This document shows, one piece after another, positions 1 to 8,255 of a stretch of 37,616 nucleotides of DNA. A program made the translations under genes and the position numbers. Within the stretch, counting starts at the first letter, position 1. Every line of letters begins with the position of its first letter. This DNA comes from RGIG4079 sp045637505 (lineage in GTDB: Bacteria > Bacteroidota > Bacteroidia > Bacteroidales > Muribaculaceae): assembly GCA_045637505.1 (NCBI GenBank), contig JAZTZO010000058.1:1-37616 (forward strand), read 5' to 3'. The notes beneath the pieces were generated by a model. It saw nothing but the letters and a program-made list of their open reading frames with translations. It was not told the DNA's origin and made no database searches.

Positions 1-1
1 T

Positions 2-1669
2 TTCGACAAATACCAATCGATGATTGAAAGCCTTGCCGACCACTATTCACGCACCGATTATGATGCCCTTGATGAAAGAGAACGAGAGATTAACATCTGT
101 ATCGAAAATGGAGATTTGGAACGAGCAGATTCATTGTTGCACACAATTGACGATTTCGACCCGATAGAGGTATTGAAACGCAATAAAGAAGCGATGGCAA
201 AGTTTGATGCTCAAATAGCCCAAGCCGAAGAGATGATAGCCCAAGCCAATGCCGACATGACCGAGGTGTTGCACCGTCAAGAGAAAGATGCCGAATATCT
301 CTATCAACTCTATACCATCGCACTAGCACGCTATGACAACGAGAAAGCCGCTAAATATATCGAAACTCGTGCAGCCCTTGACACAACAAATGTTGAGTGG
401 CAATTAGTTGCCGGGAAATTTATTGACGAGTATCTCGCCAATTATGATAAAGCATTAAATTATTATAATTGTGCCTTACGAAATGCGATAGCACAATATG
501 GCGAATCGCACCCAAATGTCGCTACTTCTTACAATAATATTGGGGATGTATTAAATGACCAAGGCAACTATAACGATGCTCTAAATTATCATCAAAAAGC
601 ATTAGAGATTCGTCTGCAACTACTAGGTGAATCACATCCCGATGTCGCTATTTCGTATAATAACATTGGGGGAGCATTAAATGACCAAGGCAATTATAAC
701 GAGGCTCTAAACTATTATCAAAAAGCATTGGAGATATTCTTGCAAGTATATGGTGAATCGCATCCCGATGTCGCATTGTCTTACAATAATATTGGTAATG
801 TATATGACTCTCAAGGAAATTATAACGATGCATTAAATTATCATCAAAAAGCATTAGAAATTCGATTGCAAGTATATAGCAAATCGCATCCCGATGTCGC
901 TACTTCTTACAATAATATTGGGGGGGTATTAGATTCACAAGGCAACTATAACGATGCTCTAAACTATTATCAAAAAGCATTAGACATTGATTTGCAAGTA
1001 TATGGTGAATCGCATCCCGATGTCGCTATTTCGTACAATAACATTGGGAATGTATTAAATGACCAAGGCAACTATAACGAAGCGTTAAAATACTTTCAAA
1101 AAGCATTGGAGATTCGTCTGCAACTACTAGGTGAATCGCATCCCGATGTCGCTACTTCTTACAATAATATTGGTTATGTATTAGATTCTCAAGGCATTTA
1201 TAACGAGGCATTAAACTATTATCAAAAAGCATTGGAGATTTATTTGCAATTTTATGATTTAAGCCATCCTAATGTTGCAAGTGGACATTTGGTTATATAC
1301 ATTTCCTATTGTAATTTAACAAAACAAAATAACTCCTATTTGCCATATTTTTTGAAATTTATGGAGAATATCGTATTTACTGCGACAATGGTTGAGGGTG
1401 ATACTCCGGCATCAAAGCAAGGGTTGAAAGGAGAATATTATCTATTTGAATTTGGCGATTGGAACATGGAATCATTAAATAGCCTATGGGATAAAAACAC
1501 AGAGTTGCAAGGAAAACCTAAAAATATCGTATTGATGAAAGATGGAAAGATTTCTTCACACTATTTTGAGGATTCTATCGGTTGCCAATTAAGTGTAAAA
1601 TGGATAAGCAAAGAGAAAAAGCAACAGATATTAGAGCAATATCGCAAATGGAAAGAATCTCAAAACTAA
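2..1669 (+). CDS. TPR (kinesin-light-chain type) repeat protein with PDZ-like tail, 5' partial
   Basis: The frame is open to the left edge (in-frame residues FDKYQS precede the first Met at 20), so the true N-terminus most likely lies outside the window. From the Met at 20, residues 1-150 are charged and helical, with likely coiled coil near 55-85, followed by degenerate TPRs. Residues 161-412 are six 42-residue repeats carrying SHPDVA, SYNNIG, YNEALNYYQKALEI, typical of TPR_10/TPR_12. The last ~100 residues (GDTPASKQGLKGEYYLFEFG, then GKPKNIVLMKDG) look like a PDZ-type module. From family knowledge, such proteins are protein-binding scaffolds; no enzymatic motif is visible. It has no membrane segment in the visible part. 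The next gene starts from its own promoter after a gap of ~120 bp. I recognise the repeat class but not a specific function. The N-terminal domain, and therefore the cellular location, cannot be seen. Confidence 0.85.
   Translation, partial: FDKYQSMIESLADHYSRTDYDALDEREREINICIENGDLERADSLLHTIDDFDPIEVLKRNKEAMAKFDAQIAQAEEMIAQANADMTEVLHRQEKDAEYLYQLYTIALARYDNEKAAKYIETRAALDTTNVEWQLVAGKFIDEYLANYDKALNYYNCALRNAIAQYGESHPNVATSYNNIGDVLNDQGNYNDALNYHQKALEIRLQLLGESHPDVAISYNNIGGALNDQGNYNEALNYYQKALEIFLQVYGESHPDVALSYNNIGNVYDSQGNYNDALNYHQKALEIRLQVYSKSHPDVATSYNNIGGVLDSQGNYNDALNYYQKALDIDLQVYGESHPDVAISYNNIGNVLNDQGNYNEALKYFQKALEIRLQLLGESHPDVATSYNNIGYVLDSQGIYNEALNYYQKALEIYLQFYDLSHPNVASGHLVIYISYCNLTKQNNSYLPYFLKFMENIVFTATMVEGDTPASKQGLKGEYYLFEFGDWNMESLNSLWDKNTELQGKPKNIVLMKDGKISSHYFEDSIGCQLSVKWISKEKKQQILEQYRKWKESQN
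500..1255 (+). repeat. Six tandem 126-bp repeats encoding 42-residue TPR units
   Basis: Units begin at 500, 626, 752, 878, 1004 and 1130, each exactly 126 bp, with a partial seventh unit from 1256. Units match over long stretches at DNA level as well as protein level; for example, the segment around 611-640 recurs around 1115-1144. This suggests recent unit duplication or gene conversion inside the gene. Copy number is likely to vary between strains (inference). Confidence 0.9.
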
Positions 1670-1742
1670 ACCCAAACCCCATTTTTCTATCTAAATTTTA
1701 GACATATTTATTAAAGTTGAATTATTTTTTAAATTTTATCAT

Positions 1743-1750
1743 TAATTTTG
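1743..1750 (+). promoter_or_regulatory. Bacteroidota -7 box (TAATTTTG) for the RyR/FHA/CHAT operon
   Basis: TAATTTTG fits TAnnTTTG. A TTG at 1717-1719 lies 23 bp upstream, slightly longer than the usual 19-21. Initiation would fall near 1757-1760, which excludes ATG 1754 as the start and supports ATG 1790 for the next gene. Confidence 0.55.
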
Positions 1751-1789
1751 CTTATGAAATCACATTTTTTCATTGGAAACAAAGAGTCC

Positions 1790-3367
1790 ATGAATAAAGC
1801 AGTTAGAATCAAAAAGGTTATCATTTTGGGTGAGCATCCTCTATTGCCAAGTATTTTACAACAATATAACGCAATGGGAAGTGAGGTGTGTCACCTCAAA
1901 AACATTAATGATAATTTTGATATAAATAGTTATGATGAACTATTTATATTAACCAACGACCACGATTCATCATCGGTAGAGGCCGACAATGAAGTCATTT
2001 CGCTATTGAACAAATGTGCATCCGGTTATGACAAAGAGTCGCACAATGGTCACAAACTACTATGTCATCTATTGCTCCAGAGCAACACCTCGTTGCGCAT
2101 TTTGCAAATGACCGACTTCAACGAAGAGATAAGACAATCGATTGATGTCTATCCATTTACCATGGAGGATTTATGGAGCAAAAGCATCATGGTTGATTAT
2201 GAACCTATCACAGTTCAAAGCGAGAAGCATGCTCATGTGGTAATCTTCGGGATGAATGATATGGCTGAAATGGTGGCGATAAATGTGGCTCACAAAGCCC
2301 ACTATCCTAATTTTGTGCGCAACACCTCATTACGCACTCGCATTACCATCGTTGATGAAAATGTTGGAGCCAAATATGAGGAATTTATCCTAAAATACCA
2401 ACATCTATTTGACAATAGTTATTATCGAGTAATCACACCATCGAGCAAACCTATGGTGCACTTGCTTCACACGCCAATGTATGAAAGCACTCGTGAATGT
2501 TTTGTAGATGTTGAATGGGAATTTGTTGATGCATCGGTTTATAACCAAGTAGTTCAACAGAAATTGGCATATTGGGCAACCGACAATAATCAACTGCTCT
2601 CAATTGTAATATCAAACAGCGATGAAACCCTCAACATCGACTATGCGCTACACTTGCCCGAACAGGTATATTCAAATCACACTCCTATCTACATTTATCT
2701 CCGTGATGCAGTATTGCTCGAAAGCACCTCACGAATAGAGAAATTTGCGACCATAAAGCCTTTTGGAATGTTTAATTGTGGATATGATGTGAGACAGCCT
2801 CTCATCACAATGTCCAAAACAATCAACCACATATATGACCAATTCTATAACGACAATCACGAGCACATGGCCGATGACGATTGGCAAATGCAATATGCGG
2901 TTGACATTGACATTGAAGCAAGAGATAAGTCTTGGGCTAAACTCTCAAATGTAAAACGCCAATCAAACATACTCAATGCCTTGTCAATACCCTCTAAAAT
3001 GAAATCAATAGGTCTTGACGAGGATGATTGGGACAAGTTTCATGACATTTCACAACAAGATATTGAGTTGTTGGCTCAAGTAGAACACAACCGATGGAAT
3101 GTGGAGGAACTGATCTTGGGATTCCGTCCTTGCACCGATGAAGAACAAGAGATTATTGAAAACGACATATCAATGAAAGAGGTAATGAAACGCCAATCAA
3201 AGGTTCATTACGACATTCGCGCCTATAACGACTTGCGTCCCGACGCAACAGGCAAATCGGTTACAATCTACGACATCTGCCTATGCACATCACTACCCCT
3301 CATTGCCAAGTCATGGGTAGATGAGCATAAATCATGTCAACCAAACGAGAAAGGAGCCACAACATGA
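1790..3367 (+). CDS. Double Rossmann (TrkA-N-like) protein with C-terminal RyR-like domain
   Basis: 525 residues, predicted cytoplasmic, with no signal peptide or membrane segment. Residues 5-60 open with a beta strand and glycine turn (VIILGEHP) like a Rossmann fold. Residues 148-310 form a second one (HVVIFGMNDMAEMVA, then ITIVDE), resembling RCK/TrkA-N nucleotide-binding domains. Residues 424-500 (LAQVEHNRWNVEELILGF, then KVHYDIRAYNDLRPD and YDI) match the pattern of prokaryotic RyR domains, which are known from nucleotide-centred conflict and channel-linked systems. The ligand is unknown; a dinucleotide or nucleotide-derived signal would fit (inference). ATG 1790 is chosen because ATG 1754 falls on or before the predicted transcription start. 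Its stop overlaps the next start (ATGA at 3364), so translation is probably coupled. Confidence 0.7.
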   Translation: MNKAVRIKKVIILGEHPLLPSILQQYNAMGSEVCHLKNINDNFDINSYDELFILTNDHDSSSVEADNEVISLLNKCASGYDKESHNGHKLLCHLLLQSNTSLRILQMTDFNEEIRQSIDVYPFTMEDLWSKSIMVDYEPITVQSEKHAHVVIFGMNDMAEMVAINVAHKAHYPNFVRNTSLRTRITIVDENVGAKYEEFILKYQHLFDNSYYRVITPSSKPMVHLLHTPMYESTRECFVDVEWEFVDASVYNQVVQQKLAYWATDNNQLLSIVISNSDETLNIDYALHLPEQVYSNHTPIYIYLRDAVLLESTSRIEKFATIKPFGMFNCGYDVRQPLITMSKTINHIYDQFYNDNHEHMADDDWQMQYAVDIDIEARDKSWAKLSNVKRQSNILNALSIPSKMKSIGLDEDDWDKFHDISQQDIELLAQVEHNRWNVEELILGFRPCTDEEQEIIENDISMKEVMKRQSKVHYDIRAYNDLRPDATGKSVTIYDICLCTSLPLIAKSWVDEHKSCQPNEKGATT

Positions 3368-4719
3368 GCCAACATTATTACTCACTTCGCCTCAAAGGAA
3401 ACTTTGCCAATAAAAACACTGGTGACTTGATAAAAAATGCATCAACACCTCTTACTATTGGTGAAAGTGCCGATTGCGACATTCAATTTGACTCTGACGG
3501 CAAATATGCCCCCGAATATTTTGCAACAATATTACCTAATGACGATGGAAAAAGTTGGCGCATAATAAAGCGTTCTCCTCATGTCGATGTAAATATCGTG
3601 GGGCATGGCGGATGGGAATATGTGTGTAATCTGACCGATGGTGATATAATAACCTTTGGAAACCACCAGAACGAGTTAAGATTTCATACTCACTATGATG
3701 AAAATTTCAATGGCTCATTAAGCACTACTCCTCGACCTCAACGACATTGGTTTTATATTGCTATTTTCATCGCCATATTAGGGATTTTTATTGCGAGCAA
3801 TTATGTGCTACGAAACAATAACCAACAAGCACTCAACCTTGATGATGTGAAAAATAATCTTCAATCATCGATATATATGATAAAGGTTGATAGTGTGGAG
3901 CATTTGGAGAATGACAATGGCCGGATTACGACATTCAGCACTATAAAGCCACAAAGTGAGACCATATATGGCACTGCATTCTTAACCAAAGACAGTCTTT
4001 TGGTCACGGCTCGTCATTGTGTTGAATATTGGCTTGGAGAGCCAATCTCGCTAGACACTCGCATTAATAATCTTGATGATGACGACATAGTGCGCATAGC
4101 CTCATTGATTGAGACATTCAACCAAGACCATGCCGATACAACCATCAAACAACAATTAAAAGTATATTGCAGTGTGGTCCCTCACGACTCGCCCAATTCG
4201 GCTCCGATATTTACTTTCACCAGCGAAGATGATAGTGTCTATTTTGACACAAGTCGCGATGGCATTATCACGTTGGATGATTTTGTGAATCGTTACTATT
4301 GGCGCACAATAACACCTTATTTCAATCGTCGCGACATGGAACTTGGCGATTGGTTGGTGGTAAAAGTTCCTCAACAAGGAGCCTTTGAATTGGCCGACAC
4401 TACAATAATCAATCAAATGCACCCCAATGAGGCTCTTGCTTTTTTAGGATTCATGGAGAACGAAACCGGCATAGGAGGTTTTGAAGTAGAAAGTGGCAAT
4501 CTCAAATTATGGGATAAAGCGACTGCCGGAGAGGTTAATCTTTCTCATAGTGGAAATATTTCACATGGATATTCGGGTGGTCCGGTTATAATGCAACAAG
4601 ATGGCAAATACTATGTCATTGGCATTGTTTCAAAAGTAGATGACCGAAACCAAAATCTAAAACGCTCGGTGCCCATACAAGTTATCAATCTTAGCAAACA
4701 CGAATCTCAAACCAACTAA
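3364..4719 (+). CDS. FHA domain - transmembrane - trypsin-like serine protease
   Basis: 451 residues in three parts. Residues 8-110 are an FHA-like domain (TIGESADCDIQF, then LTDGDIITFG); the usual Arg after the first Gly is Glu and the Ser-x-x-His segment is replaced, so phosphothreonine binding may be lost. Residues 130-148 are one membrane segment preceded by RPQRH, predicting FHA inside and the C-terminus in the periplasm. Residues 195-450 are a chymotrypsin-fold protease: GTAFLTKD, then TARHC gives His218; GYSGGP gives Ser404; Asp329 (ELGDWLVVK) is a candidate third triad member. An inserted stretch of ~80 residues separates His from Asp. ATG 3364 is preferred over 3334 because it overlaps the upstream stop and follows a GGAG at about 12 bp. 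Probable role: intracellular signal reception coupled to periplasmic proteolysis (inference). Confidence 0.8.
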   Translation: MSQHYYSLRLKGNFANKNTGDLIKNASTPLTIGESADCDIQFDSDGKYAPEYFATILPNDDGKSWRIIKRSPHVDVNIVGHGGWEYVCNLTDGDIITFGNHQNELRFHTHYDENFNGSLSTTPRPQRHWFYIAIFIAILGIFIASNYVLRNNNQQALNLDDVKNNLQSSIYMIKVDSVEHLENDNGRITTFSTIKPQSETIYGTAFLTKDSLLVTARHCVEYWLGEPISLDTRINNLDDDDIVRIASLIETFNQDHADTTIKQQLKVYCSVVPHDSPNSAPIFTFTSEDDSVYFDTSRDGIITLDDFVNRYYWRTITPYFNRRDMELGDWLVVKVPQQGAFELADTTIINQMHPNEALAFLGFMENETGIGGFEVESGNLKLWDKATAGEVNLSHSGNISHGYSGGPVIMQQDGKYYVIGIVSKVDDRNQNLKRSVPIQVINLSKHESQTN

Positions 4720-4723
4720 AATA

Positions 4724-5272
4724 ATGAACAATCGACCAATGACAGCCAATGATATTGCCGGATATTGTTTTGAATCAACACTTTGGAGAATCCTTTGTGA
4801 CATTACCACCGACAAAGCCTTTCAACAAAGCAGTTCATTATATCCATTAATAGAGCCTAAAAATATAATCATCAACAATGACTCATTTTCGATTTCATCG
4901 CAAGCGCAGCAATGCAATGAAAGTGATGCCATTTGGCATATTGGTGCATTAATTAGTTACCTATCTTCAGGACACCCTATCTTTGGCGGTAAAGGAAAGA
5001 AATATCACGAAAATCATCCCATGACGCAACTACCATCGTTGCGCAAGGAGCATTATGCTCTTACCCCGATAGTTCATGCTTGTTTAAATGCTGATAAATC
5101 TAAACAAATCTCAATAGAGGGACTTCGCAAACAATCACTAATAGGATATAACGATAGCCTTGATCGTGAGAAAACCAGAATAGAACAGCCTCAAAAACAG
5201 GCACTCACTAAAATTTCACTCAACGAAACTTGGCCGGAAGAAATGTGTCCTTCTTCTATCAACAAAAATTGA
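4724..5272 (+). CDS. Small protein-kinase C-lobe-like protein (pseudokinase fragment)
   Basis: 182 residues, soluble, with no signal peptide. Residues 40-57 (YPLIEPKNIIINNDSFSIS) align by eye with the kinase catalytic loop HRDLKPxNILI, but HRD is absent and no DFG follows. Residues 68-90 (DAIWHIGALISYLSSGHPIF) resemble subdomain IX (DVWSLGxLLYxLLTGxPPF). Residues 118-135 (HACLNADKSKQISIEGL) resemble subdomain XI (CLxxDPxxRPSxxEL). There is no glycine-rich loop or VAIK lysine, so it cannot be a conventional kinase. It starts 4 bp after the FHA-protease gene, and kinase/FHA pairing is a known functional logic, so it may be a non-catalytic partner of that protein (inference). The reading frame is intact and not visibly broken, which argues for a maintained small protein rather than decay. 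Confidence 0.6.
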   Translation: MNNRPMTANDIAGYCFESTLWRILCDITTDKAFQQSSSLYPLIEPKNIIINNDSFSISSQAQQCNESDAIWHIGALISYLSSGHPIFGGKGKKYHENHPMTQLPSLRKEHYALTPIVHACLNADKSKQISIEGLRKQSLIGYNDSLDREKTRIEQPQKQALTKISLNETWPEEMCPSSINKN

Positions 5273-5274
5273 AT

Positions 5275-5916
5275 ATGAAACGATATCTTATTACAATATT
5301 ATTCTTTTCAATAATTGCCCCACTATTATGGGCGCAAGAAGATGTTTATTTAAAAAAATGCATCAATATCATATCTAACATTCAGAATTCGTCTAAAGAT
5401 AAGCAAGTATATAATAATGCCATCAACCTCCTTTCCGACAGCGATCAACCACTCCTTACCATTCTTGACAATATCGGAGAAGATAAGGTTAATGAATACC
5501 GCAAATCGGACAAAGATCCATTCCGACTAAACTCTATTGTGACTCATGTCTATCATATTCAAAATGGAGAAGAGACCTCTCGAGGCAACTATTATGACAG
5601 CCGAGAAGTGGGCATAAACTACTCAATGACAGAGAAAAGCATTAAGCCCAATTCTAAAGTCACATATTCAATCTCTGGCCATAAAGGGATGCAAGAATTT
5701 GTTTTTATTCCCTATAATCGAAAGAAGGCCTATTATTCAATAAGCATAAGTGTAAACGGAAGAAATTACCCTTTAAAAAATGAAGTCACCCCTACTTCAT
5801 ATCAATATGTAAAAATTGCAAATGTCAAAACCAATGACATAATAAATATTACCATACACAACCAATCCAATAAGTTCAATTCCTTTGCCATTATCAATCA
5901 CAACACCAAGAAATGA
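5275..5916 (+). CDS. Small secreted protein of unknown family
   Basis: 213 residues. The start is placed at ATG 5275 because the sequence from there is a clean Sec signal peptide (MKRYLITILFF then APLLWAQ); the upstream in-frame Met at 5230 would bury it behind 15 residues. The mature part has a helical N-terminal half and a beta-rich C-terminal half with alternating hydrophobic strands (residues 130-210). No catalytic motif is visible and I do not recognise the family. It begins 2 bp after the pseudokinase stop and its own stop overlaps the CHAT gene start (ATGA), so it belongs firmly to this operon. It could be a substrate or regulator of one of the envelope proteases (inference). Confidence 0.7.
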   Translation: MKRYLITILFFSIIAPLLWAQEDVYLKKCINIISNIQNSSKDKQVYNNAINLLSDSDQPLLTILDNIGEDKVNEYRKSDKDPFRLNSIVTHVYHIQNGEETSRGNYYDSREVGINYSMTEKSIKPNSKVTYSISGHKGMQEFVFIPYNRKKAYYSISISVNGRNYPLKNEVTPTSYQYVKIANVKTNDIINITIHNQSNKFNSFAIINHNTKK

Positions 5917-8210
5917 TGAATCGCATATATCAATACATTACTATCATATTGTGTTTGATAACCTCTTCACAAATTTTTGCTCAATCTCAACTTGATATAA
6001 ATCAGATTGAGAGTGATGATTATAATTCAAAAGTAAAATATTATAAACAACAAGCCGAAAACATTCTTAATGGTAACGATGTAAATAGTCTTTCTGACCA
6101 GAGATTTTATCGTTATATGACTGCGCTCAATAGTGAAGCCAATTGTTACTATATGCTTGACAATTATAATATGCTGGGAGAATTGGCTTCTAAATTCCAA
6201 AACTTACTTAATAATCGTATGAATTTAGGTGAAGAATTACGATCTCGCCTTGAAATGTACGGCAACAAAATATGGGGTTCATATTATTATGGTCAAACCC
6301 AATATTCATCATCGGCATATACATTGGCCGAATCTTATTATTTCAATAGCCTAAAACATTCATCCTTTGACAAAAAACACACCGATATTATCAGTCAAGA
6401 ATTGGCACAATTATATTATAAATGGGGACTAACTACAAAGGCTCAATCCTACTTTAAATTAGCATTTAATTGTCTCTCTCCTCTACATGATGATTCAGAA
6501 ATATGCTCCCAAGAGGCAATGTGTCTAGCCCGAATGGGGCAATTTGAAGAAAACACGGCCATTGCATCAAAAAATTTTGATTTAGCACTCAATTATATAG
6601 ATATATCAATAAACTCATTAAAAAAGAATAGCGAGAAATATGCCGAAGCCCTACGAAAAAAAGGTAAAATATTAATGATTAAAGGCGACCGATTAGGGAT
6701 TGATTATAATAAAGAGGCTAAAGAATGTTATAACAAATATATCACCTATCAGAAAAAAAATATTTCGGAGAAACTCTCAAATATATCTAACAATTCAGGG
6801 CGCGAGCAATATTGGCTTGCACTTCATCAATTCTTATATGATTGCGTAAGACTGGGTAACAATGCTCCCGATATGTTATATGATTTAGTCTTATTTAGCA
6901 AAGGATTCCTCATTGAATCAAAACACAACAACAAAGCAATCGATTATAAGTGGAATGATGTAAAGAAAAAACTTGACAAAAATGATTGTGCTATTGAATT
7001 TGTAGCATATAACGGACCCAATGAGGCTAAACACATGGGTGCATTGGCAATCAAAAAGGATAGCAACAAACCTAAATTTATTGATATAGGGAACATTGAT
7101 TCAATAATGAATCTGAAAGCATATAATGGTAGAACTCTAAAATATGCTCTCTCTTCCGATGCCGAAAAGATAAAGAATGTACTATTTAAAGAACACACTT
7201 TCTTCAATAGTGTATGGACTAAACAATTATTAAATGAAATAGGAAATTCTAAACGAGTATTCTTCTCCCCCGACGGTTTTATCCATCAGTTGGCTATTGA
7301 ATACATGATTCCGGAAGGTTACAATTTCACTTGCCACCGATTAAGTTCTACTCGCGTATTACTCAAACCTCGCAAAACCAATATGAACCGAATCCTATTG
7401 TGTGGTGATGTCAATTTTAACTCAACCGATGGTCCCTCTTCTGACTATAGAGATAATGACATCGATGGTTATTACACAATGGCTCAACGTAGGTTAAATA
7501 TCAATCCATTACCCGGAACCAGGATTGAAGTTGACTCTATATATAACAAACTCAAGTCTCATCCTACTTCATTAAAAATTGATACCCTAACCGGTAAATT
7601 TGCTACCGAAAACAGATTTAAACATTTAGCATCTTCTGGCTCCAACATTGTTCACATTGCCACTCATGGATATTTCATTGGGACAAATAATTTTATATCC
7701 GACCTTAAACCAGCTATTAGCGATAAAAGCATGTCGGAAAGCGGCCTCATAATGGCAGGTGCTGCATCTAACATAAATAATCCTTATTTTGACCCAACAA
7801 TTCCCGATGGATTTCTTACTGCCAAAGAACTCTCTAATGAAAACTTAAAATATGTCGATTTAATGGTATTATCGGCTTGCCAAACCGGCATGGGATATAT
7901 CACCGACGATGGAGTATATGGCATTATCAAAGGTTTAAAAGAAGCCGGAGTGGGTGCAACAATAGTAAGCCTTTGGAAAGTTAATGATGCCTCAACTGGT
8001 GAAATTATGAAGCGTTTCTATGCCGAACTGATGAAAGATCCTAATCGCAATATTCATCTAGCATTTAACAAAGCACGACAAAGCATGATAGAGAATGGGA
8101 AAGTAGATATTAGACGATTCAATCAATCTACTCTATCTAATCGGCAATCAACAATCGTTTTAGACGAGCCATTCCACACCAACGCTTTCATATTAATTGA
8201 TGCCTGGTAA
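5913..8210 (+). CDS. Secreted TPR-CHAT caspase-like protease
   Basis: 765 residues. A Sec signal peptide comes first (MNRIYQYITIILC to IFAQ), then TPR-like helical repeats over residues ~30-300, a linker, and a CHAT domain over ~480-765. The catalytic dyad is visible: His585 in IVHIATHGYF and Cys656 in LMVLSACQTGMG, 71 residues apart, with the family GVYGIIKGLKEAGV and VSLWKVNDAST segments between and after. CHAT proteins are cysteine proteases of the caspase/separase clan; several act in defence or in TPR-guided proteolysis. The signal peptide places the protease in the envelope, unlike cytoplasmic Craspase-type CHAT enzymes. It overlaps the preceding gene by 4 bp. Activity is likely, since both catalytic residues are kept; the substrate is unknown. 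Confidence 0.88.
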   Translation: MMNRIYQYITIILCLITSSQIFAQSQLDINQIESDDYNSKVKYYKQQAENILNGNDVNSLSDQRFYRYMTALNSEANCYYMLDNYNMLGELASKFQNLLNNRMNLGEELRSRLEMYGNKIWGSYYYGQTQYSSSAYTLAESYYFNSLKHSSFDKKHTDIISQELAQLYYKWGLTTKAQSYFKLAFNCLSPLHDDSEICSQEAMCLARMGQFEENTAIASKNFDLALNYIDISINSLKKNSEKYAEALRKKGKILMIKGDRLGIDYNKEAKECYNKYITYQKKNISEKLSNISNNSGREQYWLALHQFLYDCVRLGNNAPDMLYDLVLFSKGFLIESKHNNKAIDYKWNDVKKKLDKNDCAIEFVAYNGPNEAKHMGALAIKKDSNKPKFIDIGNIDSIMNLKAYNGRTLKYALSSDAEKIKNVLFKEHTFFNSVWTKQLLNEIGNSKRVFFSPDGFIHQLAIEYMIPEGYNFTCHRLSSTRVLLKPRKTNMNRILLCGDVNFNSTDGPSSDYRDNDIDGYYTMAQRRLNINPLPGTRIEVDSIYNKLKSHPTSLKIDTLTGKFATENRFKHLASSGSNIVHIATHGYFIGTNNFISDLKPAISDKSMSESGLIMAGAASNINNPYFDPTIPDGFLTAKELSNENLKYVDLMVLSACQTGMGYITDDGVYGIIKGLKEAGVGATIVSLWKVNDASTGEIMKRFYAELMKDPNRNIHLAFNKARQSMIENGKVDIRRFNQSTLSNRQSTIVLDEPFHTNAFILIDAW

Positions 8211-8255
8211 AAAACACTATAACTCAGTTTATTAACAAAAAAACATTATATGCAT

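Noticed and set aside
1748..1789. Extended N-terminus of the RyR-Rossmann protein from TTG 1748 or ATG 1754
   Set aside because: Both codons lie on or before the transcription start predicted from the TAATTTTG box.
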